The position numbers and the translations under genes were made by a program. Positions 1 through 9,200 of a stretch of DNA of 49,659 nt are shown here, in pieces. A model generated the notes under the pieces. It had not been told where the DNA came from. It was given only the letters and a program-made list of their open reading frames with translations, and ran no database searches. Where the stretch lies: NCBI GenBank assembly GCA_036517175.1, contig DATDXQ010000018.1, forward strand, positions 1 through 49,659, given 5' to 3'. Every line of letters starts with the position of its first letter. The first letter of the stretch is position 1. The stretch comes from 2-01-FULL-44-17 sp036517175. Lineage in GTDB: Bacteria; Patescibacteriota; Minisyncoccia; 2-02-FULL-40-12; IGHO2-01-FULL-4-A.

Positions 1-221
1 GCATCACGGTATACCCTGGCACGTTCAATATTAAGAAGAATGGCCCTCTTATTACGTTCGGGTTGTCTGGAAGGAATTTCTGACTCGGCTACATCAGTCC
101 ACTCATTAAAAAGTCTTGTCGCAGCAGGACTAACAATGCCCCTCTCTCGTGCATAACGCAAAGAAGAGATGAGTTGATCTCTTAATGTTTGATTTTCTAA
201 AGACAAGGGTTGTTCTATCAT
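1..221 (-). CDS. Unknown protein, N-terminal fragment
   Basis: A minus-strand reading frame opens with ATG at 221 and runs off the left edge of the window, so only the first 73 residues are seen. It begins MIEQPLSLENQTLRDQLISS and is hydrophilic and helix-rich, with many Arg and Glu residues; there is no signal peptide or membrane segment. I do not recognise the family. The next gene on the same strand ends at 241, leaving only 19 bases, so it is probably the downstream member of the M16 peptidase / AI-2E permease transcription unit. Confidence 0.6.
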   Translation of the reverse strand, partial: MIEQPLSLENQTLRDQLISSLRYARERGIVSPAATRLFNEWTDVAESEIPSRQPERNKRAILLNIERARVYRD

Positions 222-240
222 AAGTTAAGCATATCATAAT

Positions 241-1293
241 TTAAGCAGCTGATGCAACTCGACGACTTTCTTTTTGGGCGGCCCAGTCCTCCAATACTTC
301 AACAACAATTACCGCCACCGGCACGGATAGCAAAAGACCTAGTATCCCAGCAATCTGACCACCAATCAAAAGTGCCAATATTACAGTTACCGGATTAAGA
401 CCAACGGTTTTACCTATTATGAGCGGGGTGAAGATATGATTTTCAAGTTGCTGCACCGCAACATAGAAAACCAATACCCATATTCCAAGGGTTGGAGACT
501 GAGCAAATGCCAAAATAACTCCTGGAATAGCCGAAACAACTGGACCAACTATCGGCACAATTTCCAAAATCATGGCTAGAACCCCCAGAAGTAAGGCGTA
601 TTTGACACCCAGAAGTGAAAGACCAACAAAAACCATTAGACCAACAGACAACGCAAGAAGTAATTGCCCCTGAAGCCAGCGACCAACCTTTAACTCAGCT
701 CTTTTCCACAATCCTATAACATAACCCTCATACTTCTCCGGCAAAATAGAACTAATAAAACCAGCAATACCTTTCCTCATTACCGAAAGATAAAAGGATA
801 TGATAATTATCGCCATAAAAGAAAGTGCTCCTCCAAAAATATTTATAATTAAGCTGAAAGCGGATTGTGAATATGCGAAGAGAAACTGGCTAAAACTATC
901 TAGCATATTCTGTATTTCACTAAGAAAATCAAAGTAACCTCCGGTCGATGTTTGTTGAGCCTTCTCAAGCGCGCCCGAAATGTTTGAGACAAATTGAGGT
1001 AAAGCCTGGGTCAAATCACCAAGCTCAGAGGCCAAAAATGGGACTACTAGTGATAGTACAAAGACTCCAAGAGCAAAAAATGCCAAATACAAAAGAAGTA
1101 CCCCGAGAAGACGCGGGAACCTCTTACTTTCAAGCCAATTAGCAAACGGCCCAACCGCAGATGCTATGATAACAGCAAAAAATAAAATTATTATGACATT
1201 CCTTACAAGATAGAGGAACAACAAAGACAGGATGAGAAATATCACCTTGAAAGCTCCAGAAATACTGATTTCCATACTTTGATTTGGAGGCAT
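241..1293 (-). CDS. AI-2E family transporter (putative permease)
   Basis: A 350-residue polytopic membrane protein of the AI-2E/PerM (UPF0118) family. Paired hydrophobic segments near residues 14-45 and 61-90, an amphipathic middle, and a hydrophobic C-terminal half containing LEIVPIVGPVVSAIP and NPVTVILALLIGGQIAG are the family's typical pattern. Members are inner-membrane proteins assigned to export of small molecules or ions; the substrate here cannot be told. The ATG at 1293 lies 9 bases after the stop of the upstream M16 peptidase gene, so the two are probably co-transcribed. Length is normal for the family. Confidence 0.85.
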   Translation of the reverse strand: MPPNQSMEISISGAFKVIFLILSLLFLYLVRNVIIILFFAVIIASAVGPFANWLESKRFPRLLGVLLLYLAFFALGVFVLSLVVPFLASELGDLTQALPQFVSNISGALEKAQQTSTGGYFDFLSEIQNMLDSFSQFLFAYSQSAFSLIINIFGGALSFMAIIIISFYLSVMRKGIAGFISSILPEKYEGYVIGLWKRAELKVGRWLQGQLLLALSVGLMVFVGLSLLGVKYALLLGVLAMILEIVPIVGPVVSAIPGVILAFAQSPTLGIWVLVFYVAVQQLENHIFTPLIIGKTVGLNPVTVILALLIGGQIAGILGLLLSVPVAVIVVEVLEDWAAQKESRRVASAA

Positions 1294-1302
1294 GCTAAAA
1301 TT

Positions 1303-2598
1303 CTACCACGAACTGATAATTTCTTTTATGTCTAAGTTATCCCCCTCGAGAGGACCGATTATGGCAAGATTTAACTTCTCCGGTTTAAAAATATCCTTGG
1401 CTACTTCCAATATGTCAGCGACAGTAACCGCTGTTATCTTGGCCAACCGCTGCTCTGGTGTCTCAATTTTATGCTCAAGAAGTTCCTGTTCTCCGTAAAA
1501 AGAAGCTTGATCATCTGACTGTTCCAGACCGATAACAAATGAACCCCTTATCTGGTCCTTAACTCTATTAAGCTCCTTGTCAGTTACCGGTTCTTGGGTA
1601 AGCTTTTTGTGTTCGGCCAATATAACCTTCAGTCCCTCCATTAAGTTAGCATTGCCCAACCCAGCATAAGTGACAAAATTTCCGGTCTCATTATAGGCAG
1701 TCGTACCACTTCTAACATGGTATGCCAAACCTCGCCTTTCTCGGACTTCGACAAACAGACGCGAACTCATACCACCACCAAGTATGATACCAAGTATCTC
1801 TAAGGCCTCGTACTTTGGATGAAAACGACTATAACTCCTGAATCCCAGGTTTATATTTGTTTGATCTGTTTTTTTGTACTCCACCTTGAGTCTTGGCTCA
1901 GATTGATCTTCCTGTGTTGTAACAGGTTCAGCACGTTTGCCATCCCTGATATTGTTAAAATATTGCTCTACCTTTTTCTTCATATCCTCAGTCTGTATGT
2001 TACCCGCGATAGCAATGACCGTATTTTTGTCAAAATAGTGATCTTCAAAATATTTAACCAAATCTGCGTGGCGCATGTTGTCTATATTCTCTTTGGTTCC
2101 ACTTATATCCCAACCCAAAGGTTGGTCGCCATACATAAGCATCTCAAAAACTTCACCAATGCGACGAGGAGGATTATCAAGATATAAATTAATTTCTTCT
2201 TTTATAGGACCGCGCTCTTTGTCCATCTCTTTGGAATCAAACTTAGAATTCTGAAAAATATCAGAAATAACATCCAAGGCAACATCAACTCTGTCAGCAG
2301 CGCACTTTACATAGTAGCCAGTATATTCCTTAGCAGTAAAAGCATTGTATTCTGCACCAATCGAATCCAGTTCTTGAGAAATATCTAAAGTACCTGGGCG
2401 CTTGGTGGTTCCCTTAAACATCATGTGCTCCAGGAAATGAGATATGCCATTTATCTCTTTAGTTTCATATCTTGACCCCGTGGCAACCATAACTAAAACA
2501 GTTACACTCTTCGTGTGTTCCATGGGCACCGTTAATAGTCTCAAGCCGTTAGGGTATTTATACAGTTCGTAGTGATTATGAGATTCAGATTCTTCCAT
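1303..2598 (-). CDS. M16 family zinc metallopeptidase (processing-peptidase type)
   Basis: A 431-residue insulinase/pitrilysin family (M16B) peptidase. The inverted zinc motif HxxEH is intact (HFLEH, H54, E57, H58), and the third metal ligand is expected at E134 in the IKEEI segment, 76 residues on, as in the family. The C-terminal half carries RERRGLAYHVRSG, matching the substrate-binding repeat domain. Length equals that of bacterial one-chain half-size M16B enzymes, which work as dimers on short or unfolded peptides. There is no signal peptide, so it is probably cytoplasmic. It sits directly upstream of the AI-2E permease. Confidence 0.92.
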   Translation of the reverse strand: MEESESHNHYELYKYPNGLRLLTVPMEHTKSVTVLVMVATGSRYETKEINGISHFLEHMMFKGTTKRPGTLDISQELDSIGAEYNAFTAKEYTGYYVKCAADRVDVALDVISDIFQNSKFDSKEMDKERGPIKEEINLYLDNPPRRIGEVFEMLMYGDQPLGWDISGTKENIDNMRHADLVKYFEDHYFDKNTVIAIAGNIQTEDMKKKVEQYFNNIRDGKRAEPVTTQEDQSEPRLKVEYKKTDQTNINLGFRSYSRFHPKYEALEILGIILGGGMSSRLFVEVRERRGLAYHVRSGTTAYNETGNFVTYAGLGNANLMEGLKVILAEHKKLTQEPVTDKELNRVKDQIRGSFVIGLEQSDDQASFYGEQELLEHKIETPEQRLAKITAVTVADILEVAKDIFKPEKLNLAIIGPLEGDNLDIKEIISSW

Positions 2599-2621
2599 TT
2601 CTTATACACTAACATATATTG

Positions 2622-2651
2622 AGCAAAAATAAAACCGAGTCTTACTCGGTT
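2622..2651 (-). terminator. Rho-independent terminator containing a stop codon
   Basis: AACCGAGT (2633-2640) pairs with ACTCGGTT (2644-2651). Read on minus it is followed by a T-rich run. The TAA stop of the upstream small membrane protein gene lies at the loop. Confidence 0.75.
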
Positions 2652-3052
2652 GTTTTACCCTTGCTCTGGATGGACCAATGGTACCAGACTTCGATCTTAA
2701 TCTTTAACAGAAAGACGAGAGTAACAAAACTCACGAAATAAAAAATAATTCCATAATTTCCAAAGTGATTTCTTACGTTTGAACCCAATGAAGCCATTGT
2801 TAAAGCGAAAAAAATCATTGTTTTAGAAGAAAAAATCAGCTCTATTGAATTCTTTTTAAAGATTGCATATTCTCTATCGCACCAAATCTGGCCGACTGTT
2901 ACAAAAGAAAGTAAAACAAGCGTGGTAAGTGTAGAATAATATATCTCCCAAAAAAATGCAGCTATAACTATGCCTAATTCAAGAACTAATTTGAGCTTTT
3001 CTCTCCAAGTAAATAGCTCACCAGATTCAGCATAGAAGCGAAAACTCTTCAT
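2642..3052 (-). CDS. Small membrane protein, unknown function
   Basis: A 136-residue protein with hydrophobic segments near residues 25-55 (including VLELGIVIAAFFWEIYYSTL), 78-92 and 98-115, so probably three or four transmembrane helices; the family is not recognised. The ATG at 3052 has a strong Shine-Dalgarno sequence, GGAGAGG, three bases upstream, and a TATAAT sits just before that. The stop lies in a terminator hairpin, so it looks monocistronic. It is divergent from dnaE. Confidence 0.65.
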   Translation of the reverse strand: MKSFRFYAESGELFTWREKLKLVLELGIVIAAFFWEIYYSTLTTLVLLSFVTVGQIWCDREYAIFKKNSIELIFSSKTMIFFALTMASLGSNVRNHFGNYGIIFYFVSFVTLVFLLKIKIEVWYHWSIQSKGKTTE

Positions 3053-3086
3053 TGACCTCTCCAGATTATAAAGTACTTATAAATCT

Positions 3087-3092
3087 TATAAT
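3087..3092 (+). promoter_or_regulatory. Possible -10 element upstream of dnaE
   Basis: TATAAT on the plus strand, 106 bases before the dnaE start, in the divergent gap between the small membrane gene and dnaE. No convincing -35 was found, so the assignment rests on the perfect -10 and its position. Confidence 0.35.
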
Positions 3093-3198
3093 AAAGTTTG
3101 CAAGTTGTCAAGTAAGAAGATCGGGTTTGCACATAGTCGGAGACTTATCAACAAAAAAATGGCATTGCCCCGATTTGCACCGGTGTTAAGATTACCTC

Positions 3199-6100
3199 AT
3201 GCGATTCACTCATCTCCACACCCACACCCACTACTCTCTTCTGGATGGCATGACCAGAATAGACGAGCTAGTAAACAGGGTAAAAGAATTGGGCATGGAC
3301 TCCGTAGCTATCACTGATCATGGATCTATGTATGGAGTAATCGAGTTCTACCAAAAAGCCAAAAAGGTCGGGATTAAACCAATCATCGGTTGTGAAATGT
3401 ACGTAACTGAAAACATGTATGACAAGAGGCCCTCTGGATCATCTGGCAAAAGCAATGGCGGATACTACCATCTAATACTACTCGCAGAAAACAATGAAGG
3501 TTACCAGAATCTGATTAAACTTGTCACTTCATCGCACGTTGAAGGATTCTATTACAAGCCAAGGATTGATAAGAATCTACTCCGCAATCACTCCAAAGGA
3601 TTGATAGCTCTTTCTGCATGTCTTGGGGGAGAAATTTCACGTGCCTTGCTGTCCAACCAGGAAGAAAAAGCTAAAAAAATAGCCCTTGAATACCAGGATA
3701 TTTTTGGAAAGGGTAACTTCTTCCTGGAACTACAACAACACCCCAACACGGAAGATCAAAACATAGTCACTCCCAAGGTAGTAAAACTGTCTCAAGATAC
3801 AGGGATCGAGCTAGTCGCAACCCAAGACTCGCACTACCTACGCTCAGATGATGCCCATGCTCATGACGTCCTTCTTGCAGTACAGACAGGTAGTGATATA
3901 AATGACAAGGACCGCCTTACCCTGCGCAATGATGACTTCTCGCTGCTTGCTCCGGAAAAAATGGCCGAAAAATTTAACTCAACGCCGGAAGCGATAGAAA
4001 ATACAGGCAAAATAGCTGACAGATGTAACGTAGAATTAATTCTCGGTAAATTCGTATTCCCAGATTTCAAACTCGAGCCAGGTAAAACCGCAGATCAAAT
4101 GCTTGATGAGTTAACTTTAAAAGGAGTGATCAATAGAGGTCTTGAAAACAATAAAGAAACAGAAGAAAGAAGACTGTACGAGCTTGAGGTCATTAAAAAC
4201 AAGAACTATGCACCCTATTTTCTGGTTGTTGCGGACCTCTTGGAATTCGCTAGGGAATCGGGCATATATACCACTGTTCGCGGATCGGCAGCTGGATCTA
4301 TTGTCGCTTATCTCTCTGGTATTACCAACGTAAACCCGATAGATTTCGAGCTTCCATTCGAGCGTTTTTTAAATCCGTTCAGACCATCTGCTCCTGATAT
4401 AGACATGGACTTCGCTGACAACCGTCGTCAAGAAGTAATCGAATATGCAAAACGAAAGTACGGAGTTGATAAGGTTGCTCAGATCGGTACCTTTGGTACT
4501 ATGATGGCCCGAGGTGCTGTCCGTGATGTGGCCCGTGCTTTAGGAAAATCTTATGAAACTGGAGATAGAATCGCCAAACTTATACCCATGGGGGCACAGG
4601 GCTTCCCCATGACGATAGATCACGCTCTACAACTTGAACCAGAACTGAAACAGCTTTACCAAAGAGATCCAGAGGTTAAAAATATACTTGATATAGCACA
4701 GAAGCTTGAGGGCACAGTTAGGCATGTATCCGTGCACGCAGCCGGAGTTGTTATAGCTCCCAAGCCTCTCAATGAATATGCTCCGCTCCAACTAGACCCG
4801 AACGGCACCAATAACCTCATCACCCAATACGACATGTATACAATTGGTGAAGATGGAGTCGGGCTAACTAAGTTGGATTTCTTAGGTATACGCAACCTAG
4901 CGATACTTGAAAACGCCGTAAAATTAGTTGAGCAACATAGAGGTGAAAAAATAGATATAGAAAAAATTCCCTTCGATGACCCAGAAACATTTGAGATGTT
5001 GGCACGTGGCGAGACCGAGGGTTTATTTCAATTGAACGGATCAGGAATGACCAAACATCTGGTTGACCTCAAACCAACAAGCATACATGACATAAATGCC
5101 ATGATAGCCCTTTATAGACCGGGACCAATTAAAAACATACCGGACTATATAGCTCGGAAGCAGGGACGCAAGCGAATTGAATATTTTCACCCCAAAGCTG
5201 AGAAATTTCTAAAAAAATCATATGGTATTTTGGTTTACCAAGACGACCTTCTTTCAACAGCTCTTGAATTGGCAGGCTACAACTGGGAAACTGTTGATAA
5301 ATTTCGCAAGGCTGTCGGCAAAAAAATACCAGCAGAAATGGCTAAGCAGCATGAGATTTTTGTAGAAGGATGCCAAACTCACAGCGGCATCAGCAAAAAG
5401 GAAGCTGAGGATATTTGGAATTTATTCGAACCATTTCAGGGATACGGTTTCAACAAGGCGCACGCCGCCTGCTATGGTAGGGTTGCCTATCAAACAGCCT
5501 ACATGAAAGCCCACTTCCCTGCTGAATACATGTGCGCTGTGTTAAGCACTGAGTCAGGAGACATTGAAAAGGCCGCTGAAATTATTGTCGAATGCCGACG
5601 CATGAAAATACCAGTACTGCCCCCCGACATCAACTACTCCTTAAAAGATTTCGCAGTAATAAAGGAAGGAGATACCACAAACGGAAAAGATCAGATAAGA
5701 TTTGGCCTACTAACTATCAAAAATGTTGGTGAAAACGTAATAAATTCAGTTATTGAGGAACGTCAAAGGGGAGGAATTTTTAAAAATATTGAGGATTTTG
5801 TAGTCAGAGTTAATGACAAGGATTTGAACAAAAAATCTATGGAAAGCCTTATAAAAGCCGGCGCCATGGATAATCTTGGAGAAAGAGCATCTTTGCTAGC
5901 AAGCATGGACCAACTTTTGTACTACTCTCGCGAAAATCGCAAAGCCATTTCAACAAAGCAAGCAAGTCTTTTTGGGGATTCGGAATCAGGAGTTGCCTTA
6001 CCACCGTTGCAATTGGTAGCCGCCGAACCTGTATCAAGAGCCGAGAGACTGATGTGGGAAAAAGAACTGTTGGGTCTTTTTATTACTGACCATCCATTAA

Positions 6101-6429
6101 AGGACTACCAAAGGCAGTTTGATTTTGAAAAAGGGATAACACCGATAAAAGAACTGGCCAATAAAAAAGGCAATATGACGATAAAGATAGGTGGCATGGT
6201 TACTAAGATACAAAAAATAACAACCAAGACAGGCAAACCAATGATTTTCTCATGGGTCGAAGACTTAACTTCCAAAATAGAAGTTATTGTATTCCCAAAT
6301 GTGCTTGAGGCTTATCCCGAAGTCTTCCAGGAAAATCGTGTTCTCATTGTCAGCGGGAAACTCAACGACCGCGACGGTATTCCTAAGATTCTGTGCGATA
6401 CAGTAAGAACAATTGCGACAGTAAGTTAG
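3199..6429 (+). CDS. dnaE: DNA polymerase III alpha subunit
   Basis: The 1076-residue replicative polymerase catalytic subunit. The N-terminal PHP domain starts with HLHTHTHYSLLDG and TDHGSMYG, and its metal-binding residues look retained. The palm contains PDIDMDFAD, with catalytic Asp400 and Asp402, followed by KVAQIGTFGTM. A helix-hairpin-helix region precedes a C-terminal OB-fold (about residues 980-1060). It is shorter than the E. coli enzyme (1160 residues), mainly at the C-terminus, where the tau-binding domain would be. The ATG at 3199 fits because the PHP motif begins at residue 5. It converges on an unknown coiled-coil gene across a bidirectional terminator. Confidence 0.97.
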   Translation: MRFTHLHTHTHYSLLDGMTRIDELVNRVKELGMDSVAITDHGSMYGVIEFYQKAKKVGIKPIIGCEMYVTENMYDKRPSGSSGKSNGGYYHLILLAENNEGYQNLIKLVTSSHVEGFYYKPRIDKNLLRNHSKGLIALSACLGGEISRALLSNQEEKAKKIALEYQDIFGKGNFFLELQQHPNTEDQNIVTPKVVKLSQDTGIELVATQDSHYLRSDDAHAHDVLLAVQTGSDINDKDRLTLRNDDFSLLAPEKMAEKFNSTPEAIENTGKIADRCNVELILGKFVFPDFKLEPGKTADQMLDELTLKGVINRGLENNKETEERRLYELEVIKNKNYAPYFLVVADLLEFARESGIYTTVRGSAAGSIVAYLSGITNVNPIDFELPFERFLNPFRPSAPDIDMDFADNRRQEVIEYAKRKYGVDKVAQIGTFGTMMARGAVRDVARALGKSYETGDRIAKLIPMGAQGFPMTIDHALQLEPELKQLYQRDPEVKNILDIAQKLEGTVRHVSVHAAGVVIAPKPLNEYAPLQLDPNGTNNLITQYDMYTIGEDGVGLTKLDFLGIRNLAILENAVKLVEQHRGEKIDIEKIPFDDPETFEMLARGETEGLFQLNGSGMTKHLVDLKPTSIHDINAMIALYRPGPIKNIPDYIARKQGRKRIEYFHPKAEKFLKKSYGILVYQDDLLSTALELAGYNWETVDKFRKAVGKKIPAEMAKQHEIFVEGCQTHSGISKKEAEDIWNLFEPFQGYGFNKAHAACYGRVAYQTAYMKAHFPAEYMCAVLSTESGDIEKAAEIIVECRRMKIPVLPPDINYSLKDFAVIKEGDTTNGKDQIRFGLLTIKNVGENVINSVIEERQRGGIFKNIEDFVVRVNDKDLNKKSMESLIKAGAMDNLGERASLLASMDQLLYYSRENRKAISTKQASLFGDSESGVALPPLQLVAAEPVSRAERLMWEKELLGLFITDHPLKDYQRQFDFEKGITPIKELANKKGNMTIKIGGMVTKIQKITTKTGKPMIFSWVEDLTSKIEVIVFPNVLEAYPEVFQENRVLIVSGKLNDRDGIPKILCDTVRTIATVS

Positions 6430-6434
6430 TTCAA

Positions 6435-6466
6435 AAAAATAAAACCGCTTATAGCGGTTAATTTTG
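6435..6466. terminator. Bidirectional terminator between dnaE and the 6458 gene
   Basis: CCGCT-TAT-AGCGG (6445-6457) is flanked by A-rich sequence on the left and T-rich sequence on the right, so it can stop transcription from both converging genes. Confidence 0.7.
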
Positions 6467-7087
6467 CGTCAATTTGAAAACTCTTTGATCCAGATACATT
6501 TCAAGCACTTCACCAAGGGGTCTCCATATCAATTTTTCAACTTGGTCTGTTGTGTGTTCATTAGGATAACCAACTAGCGAATTTTCACCGGTCAGAGTTT
6601 TATAATCATTACTACCGATTCTCTCTTCATCTTCTTTTTTACCACAGACAACACAAAGCCTTGATCCGTGGTAGGCGTCATCATGATCAAGAGAATAACT
6701 GCCCCTATATCCCGCCCAACTAAATAAAAAAGTGTGGTTGCAGGACGACTGAAGTGCGGCCAAAGATTTTTCAAGCTGTTGCCTAAGCTCCCTTTGGTGT
6801 GCGACGGTAATCTGTTCGCTTACATATTCTTGCATAATAAGCAGATGGCTACTTCTGGCATCAATCAATTCTATTTTTACGCCAATTTTTAATATAACCA
6901 TTCTCTCCAACAGCGACTTCTGCGATACCAAACGCCCACTTTGTTCTTCTTGCTCTTGGATCTGCTGTTTTAAAATTCGCAACTGACTTCTAAGATTCTC
7001 CAAGACTGTTGCTGTTTGTTCGATTTTCGTTTCTCGTTCTTTAATCTCTGTTTGCAATTTGTTCAAATCAAGATCCTTAATCGTCAT
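6458..7087 (-). CDS. Coiled-coil protein with C-terminal zinc-ribbon-like motif
   Basis: A 209-residue protein. Residues 5-110 are a long predicted coiled coil, rich in Glu, Gln and Leu heptads (for example LKQQIQEQEEQSGRLVSQK). The C-terminal part has CNH near residue 116 and CVVCGKKE near residue 145, spaced like a split zinc-binding knuckle. I do not recognise the family. It ends in a terminator shared with dnaE and is divergent from thrS with a 70-base gap. A structural or nucleic-acid-binding role is possible but not shown. Confidence 0.7.
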   Translation of the reverse strand: MTIKDLDLNKLQTEIKERETKIEQTATVLENLRSQLRILKQQIQEQEEQSGRLVSQKSLLERMVILKIGVKIELIDARSSHLLIMQEYVSEQITVAHQRELRQQLEKSLAALQSSCNHTFLFSWAGYRGSYSLDHDDAYHGSRLCVVCGKKEDEERIGSNDYKTLTGENSLVGYPNEHTTDQVEKLIWRPLGEVLEMYLDQRVFKLTQN

Positions 7088-7184
7088 CTTAATATCCTTT
7101 TAAAAAACCTTTGCCAATATTAGCAGAGCGTATCAATGATTTCAATATTTGTAAGTAATGGTCTATTTTGATAAGATTTCATTA

Positions 7185-8405
7185 ATGTCTGACGAAAAGA
7201 AACAACTTGCCGACCACCGAGATATAGGCCAACAACTGGATCTTTTTAGTTTTCAAGACATAGCTCCCGGAGCGCCATTTTGGCATCCCAAGGGCATGGT
7301 TATTTTTAAAGAACTAGAAAAAGTTGCCAGAGAGATAAATGAAAAAAATGATTACCACGAAATCTCAACTCCGATACTGGTAAAAAAAGAGGTTTTTGAA
7401 CAATCAGGCCATTGGCAGCATTATCGCGAAAACATGTTCTATTTCGAAAATAATAGGGACGCGAATGAATTGTTGGTTCTTAAACCAATGAATTGTCCTG
7501 AGTCTACTTATGTTTTCAATGCAAAGACTCGCAGCTACCGAGATCTCCCCTTACGATTGGCTGAAATAGGCCGCCTACACCGCAACGAACTTTCAGGAAC
7601 TCTGGGAGGCATGTTCAGAGTAAGGCAGATAACAATGGATGATGCCCATATTTTCTGTCTACCAGAACAGGCTGAAGAAGAAATAATTAAAACCGTTAAG
7701 ATCGTAGCCGATTTTTATACCATGTTCGACTTTAAAACCAGCTATGTCCTTGCAACACGCCCAGAAAAGTACCAGGGGGAACTAGAACAATGGAATAAGG
7801 GCGAACAAATCCTATTAGAAGCCCTCGATAAATCAAAAACTCAGTACACAGTAGCGAAAGGAGAGGGTGCCTTCTATGGACCCAAAATAGAGATGCATCT
7901 CAGGGATTCCCAAGACAGAGATTGGCAATTGGGAACAGTTCAACTAGACATAGCCATGCTTCCAGAATCTTTTGACATAAGGTACACCGATGAAAAAGGC
8001 GAAAGAAAAAAGCCCATGGTCATACACAGAGCAGTTTTTGGTTCATTTGAAAGATTTATCGGCATACTGCTTGAACACACTGCAGGCAATCTACCATTGT
8101 GGCTCTCGCCTGTTCAGGTTGCAGTGGCAAACATAAGCGACGTACAGCTTGGATATGCCAGCGAGGTAGTTGATAAATTAAAGGCTGAGGGGATCAGGGT
8201 TGAGTGGTACAATCACAACGACACAATCGGCAAAAAAATACGTGAAGCGGAATTGCAAAAAATCCCCTACATCGCCATTATTGGAGCAAAGGAAATAGTG
8301 GCTGGTGGAGTTGCACTACGCAAGCGAGGAGAAGGAGATATTGGATTAATCAAGTTAGAAGAATTAATAGAAAAAATAAAAAATGAAATTAAAAATAAAG
8401 ACTGA
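7185..8405 (+). CDS. thrS: Threonyl-tRNA synthetase, minimal form
   Basis: Charges tRNA-Thr with threonine. The class II catalytic core is complete: a zinc ligand Cys in MNCPES, motif 2 in RLHRNELSGTLGGMFRVRQ, a zinc ligand His in DDAHIF, and motif 3 in the FIGILLEHTAGNLPLW segment. It is followed by the HGTP anticodon-binding domain (PVQVAVANISDVQLGYASEV onward). The N-terminal TGS and editing (N2) domains of ordinary bacterial ThrRS (about 640 residues) are absent; this protein has about 406. I prefer the ATG at 7185 (MSDEKKQ) to the in-frame ATG at 7158; neither has a clear Shine-Dalgarno sequence. Its TGA lies inside a terminator stem. Confidence 0.95.
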   Translation: MSDEKKQLADHRDIGQQLDLFSFQDIAPGAPFWHPKGMVIFKELEKVAREINEKNDYHEISTPILVKKEVFEQSGHWQHYRENMFYFENNRDANELLVLKPMNCPESTYVFNAKTRSYRDLPLRLAEIGRLHRNELSGTLGGMFRVRQITMDDAHIFCLPEQAEEEIIKTVKIVADFYTMFDFKTSYVLATRPEKYQGELEQWNKGEQILLEALDKSKTQYTVAKGEGAFYGPKIEMHLRDSQDRDWQLGTVQLDIAMLPESFDIRYTDEKGERKKPMVIHRAVFGSFERFIGILLEHTAGNLPLWLSPVQVAVANISDVQLGYASEVVDKLKAEGIRVEWYNHNDTIGKKIREAELQKIPYIAIIGAKEIVAGGVALRKRGEGDIGLIKLEELIEKIKNEIKNKD

Positions 8406-8421
8406 CCGATAGGTCAGTCTT
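8398..8421. terminator. Bidirectional terminator whose arms hold both genes' stop codons
   Basis: AAGACTGACC (8398-8407) and GGTCAGTCTT (8412-8421) form a perfect 10-bp stem with loop GATA. The thrS TGA (8403-8405) and the opposing gene's TGA (8414-8416 on minus) lie exactly opposite each other. Confidence 0.85.
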
Positions 8422-9091
8422 GTTTGAGATTTCTAACATATTGGCCAATCATTTTGCCGACAGCTGTTAGGAAACCAAATAGAAGCAACACAACAACTAT
8501 TCTCAACCACAAATCAATCTCTGTAAGATATTCATGAAACTTGACCATGACAAATGTTTTAACAACATTTCCAAGCAAGAGGGCAATAAATGCCCTGTGA
8601 TTGAAAAGTCTGCAGTAAAAAACACACAGCAATCTCAGCCCTGGCTCAGGAATTGAAGAAGCCACGAACACACCTAGATAGCCCCCCCAGTATAAAACTT
8701 TAAAAATATCCGTGTCCTTAAGCTTATCCGGATCAAGGTACTTCTTGGCAAAATCTAAGATTCTAACAACAAAACCTTCTTCCTGGAGTTCATCTTTAAC
8801 TTCCTGAACCAATTCTTTGGCGAGAACAACACCCTCGTGCATTTCGCTTAGCTCTTTAGTTACCTCCCTTTTAACAACTCGGAGAGTAAGGTTTTTAAGG
8901 TTTCTGGTGCCCCATCCGACAATCCAGAAAAGATAAATCAATTCAACCGTAGCTAATAAACACGAGAGGATCACGGTAACCCAGAAAGAGAAATTCATCC
9001 TCAAAAATGGTATTACGTATAGATCTATGTTACATAACCACATAAGTGGTAGGCCAAGAAGCGGCCAGAGTTTAAGCCATCGCCACATCAC
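8414..9091 (-). CDS. Membrane protein, unknown function
   Basis: A 225-residue protein: two N-terminal transmembrane segments (about 8-28 and 34-62), a charged cytoplasmic-looking helical stretch (about 63-128, rich in Lys and Glu), then two or three C-terminal hydrophobic segments (about 130-150, 165-180, 190-212). No family is recognised. Its stop pairs with that of thrS in a shared terminator, and its start faces miaA divergently. Confidence 0.65.
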   Translation of the reverse strand: MMWRWLKLWPLLGLPLMWLCNIDLYVIPFLRMNFSFWVTVILSCLLATVELIYLFWIVGWGTRNLKNLTLRVVKREVTKELSEMHEGVVLAKELVQEVKDELQEEGFVVRILDFAKKYLDPDKLKDTDIFKVLYWGGYLGVFVASSIPEPGLRLLCVFYCRLFNHRAFIALLLGNVVKTFVMVKFHEYLTEIDLWLRIVVVLLLFGFLTAVGKMIGQYVRNLKQD

Positions 9092-9157
9092 ACTCCCTAT
9101 TGTAAAAGGTCAAAAATCTGTTAATTATATTATATGAGAAAAATAGTAAAAAGTCAA

Positions 9158-9200
9158 TGGTTCGACAGGCTCACCACTGATCCTGAGCGAAGCCGGATGG
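9158..9200. repeat. Imperfect palindromic repeat at the miaA 5' end
   Basis: The arms TTCGACAGGCTCA (9161-9173) and TGAGCGAAGCCGGA (9184-9197) are roughly complementary around a 10-base loop, resembling REP-like repeats scattered in many bacterial genomes. It ends exactly at the probable miaA start codon. Confidence 0.55.

Noticed and set aside
9134..9196. Longer miaA start
   Set aside because: The 21 extra residues are encoded by a palindromic repeat and precede the conserved MiaA start; a -10-like sequence overlaps the ATG.
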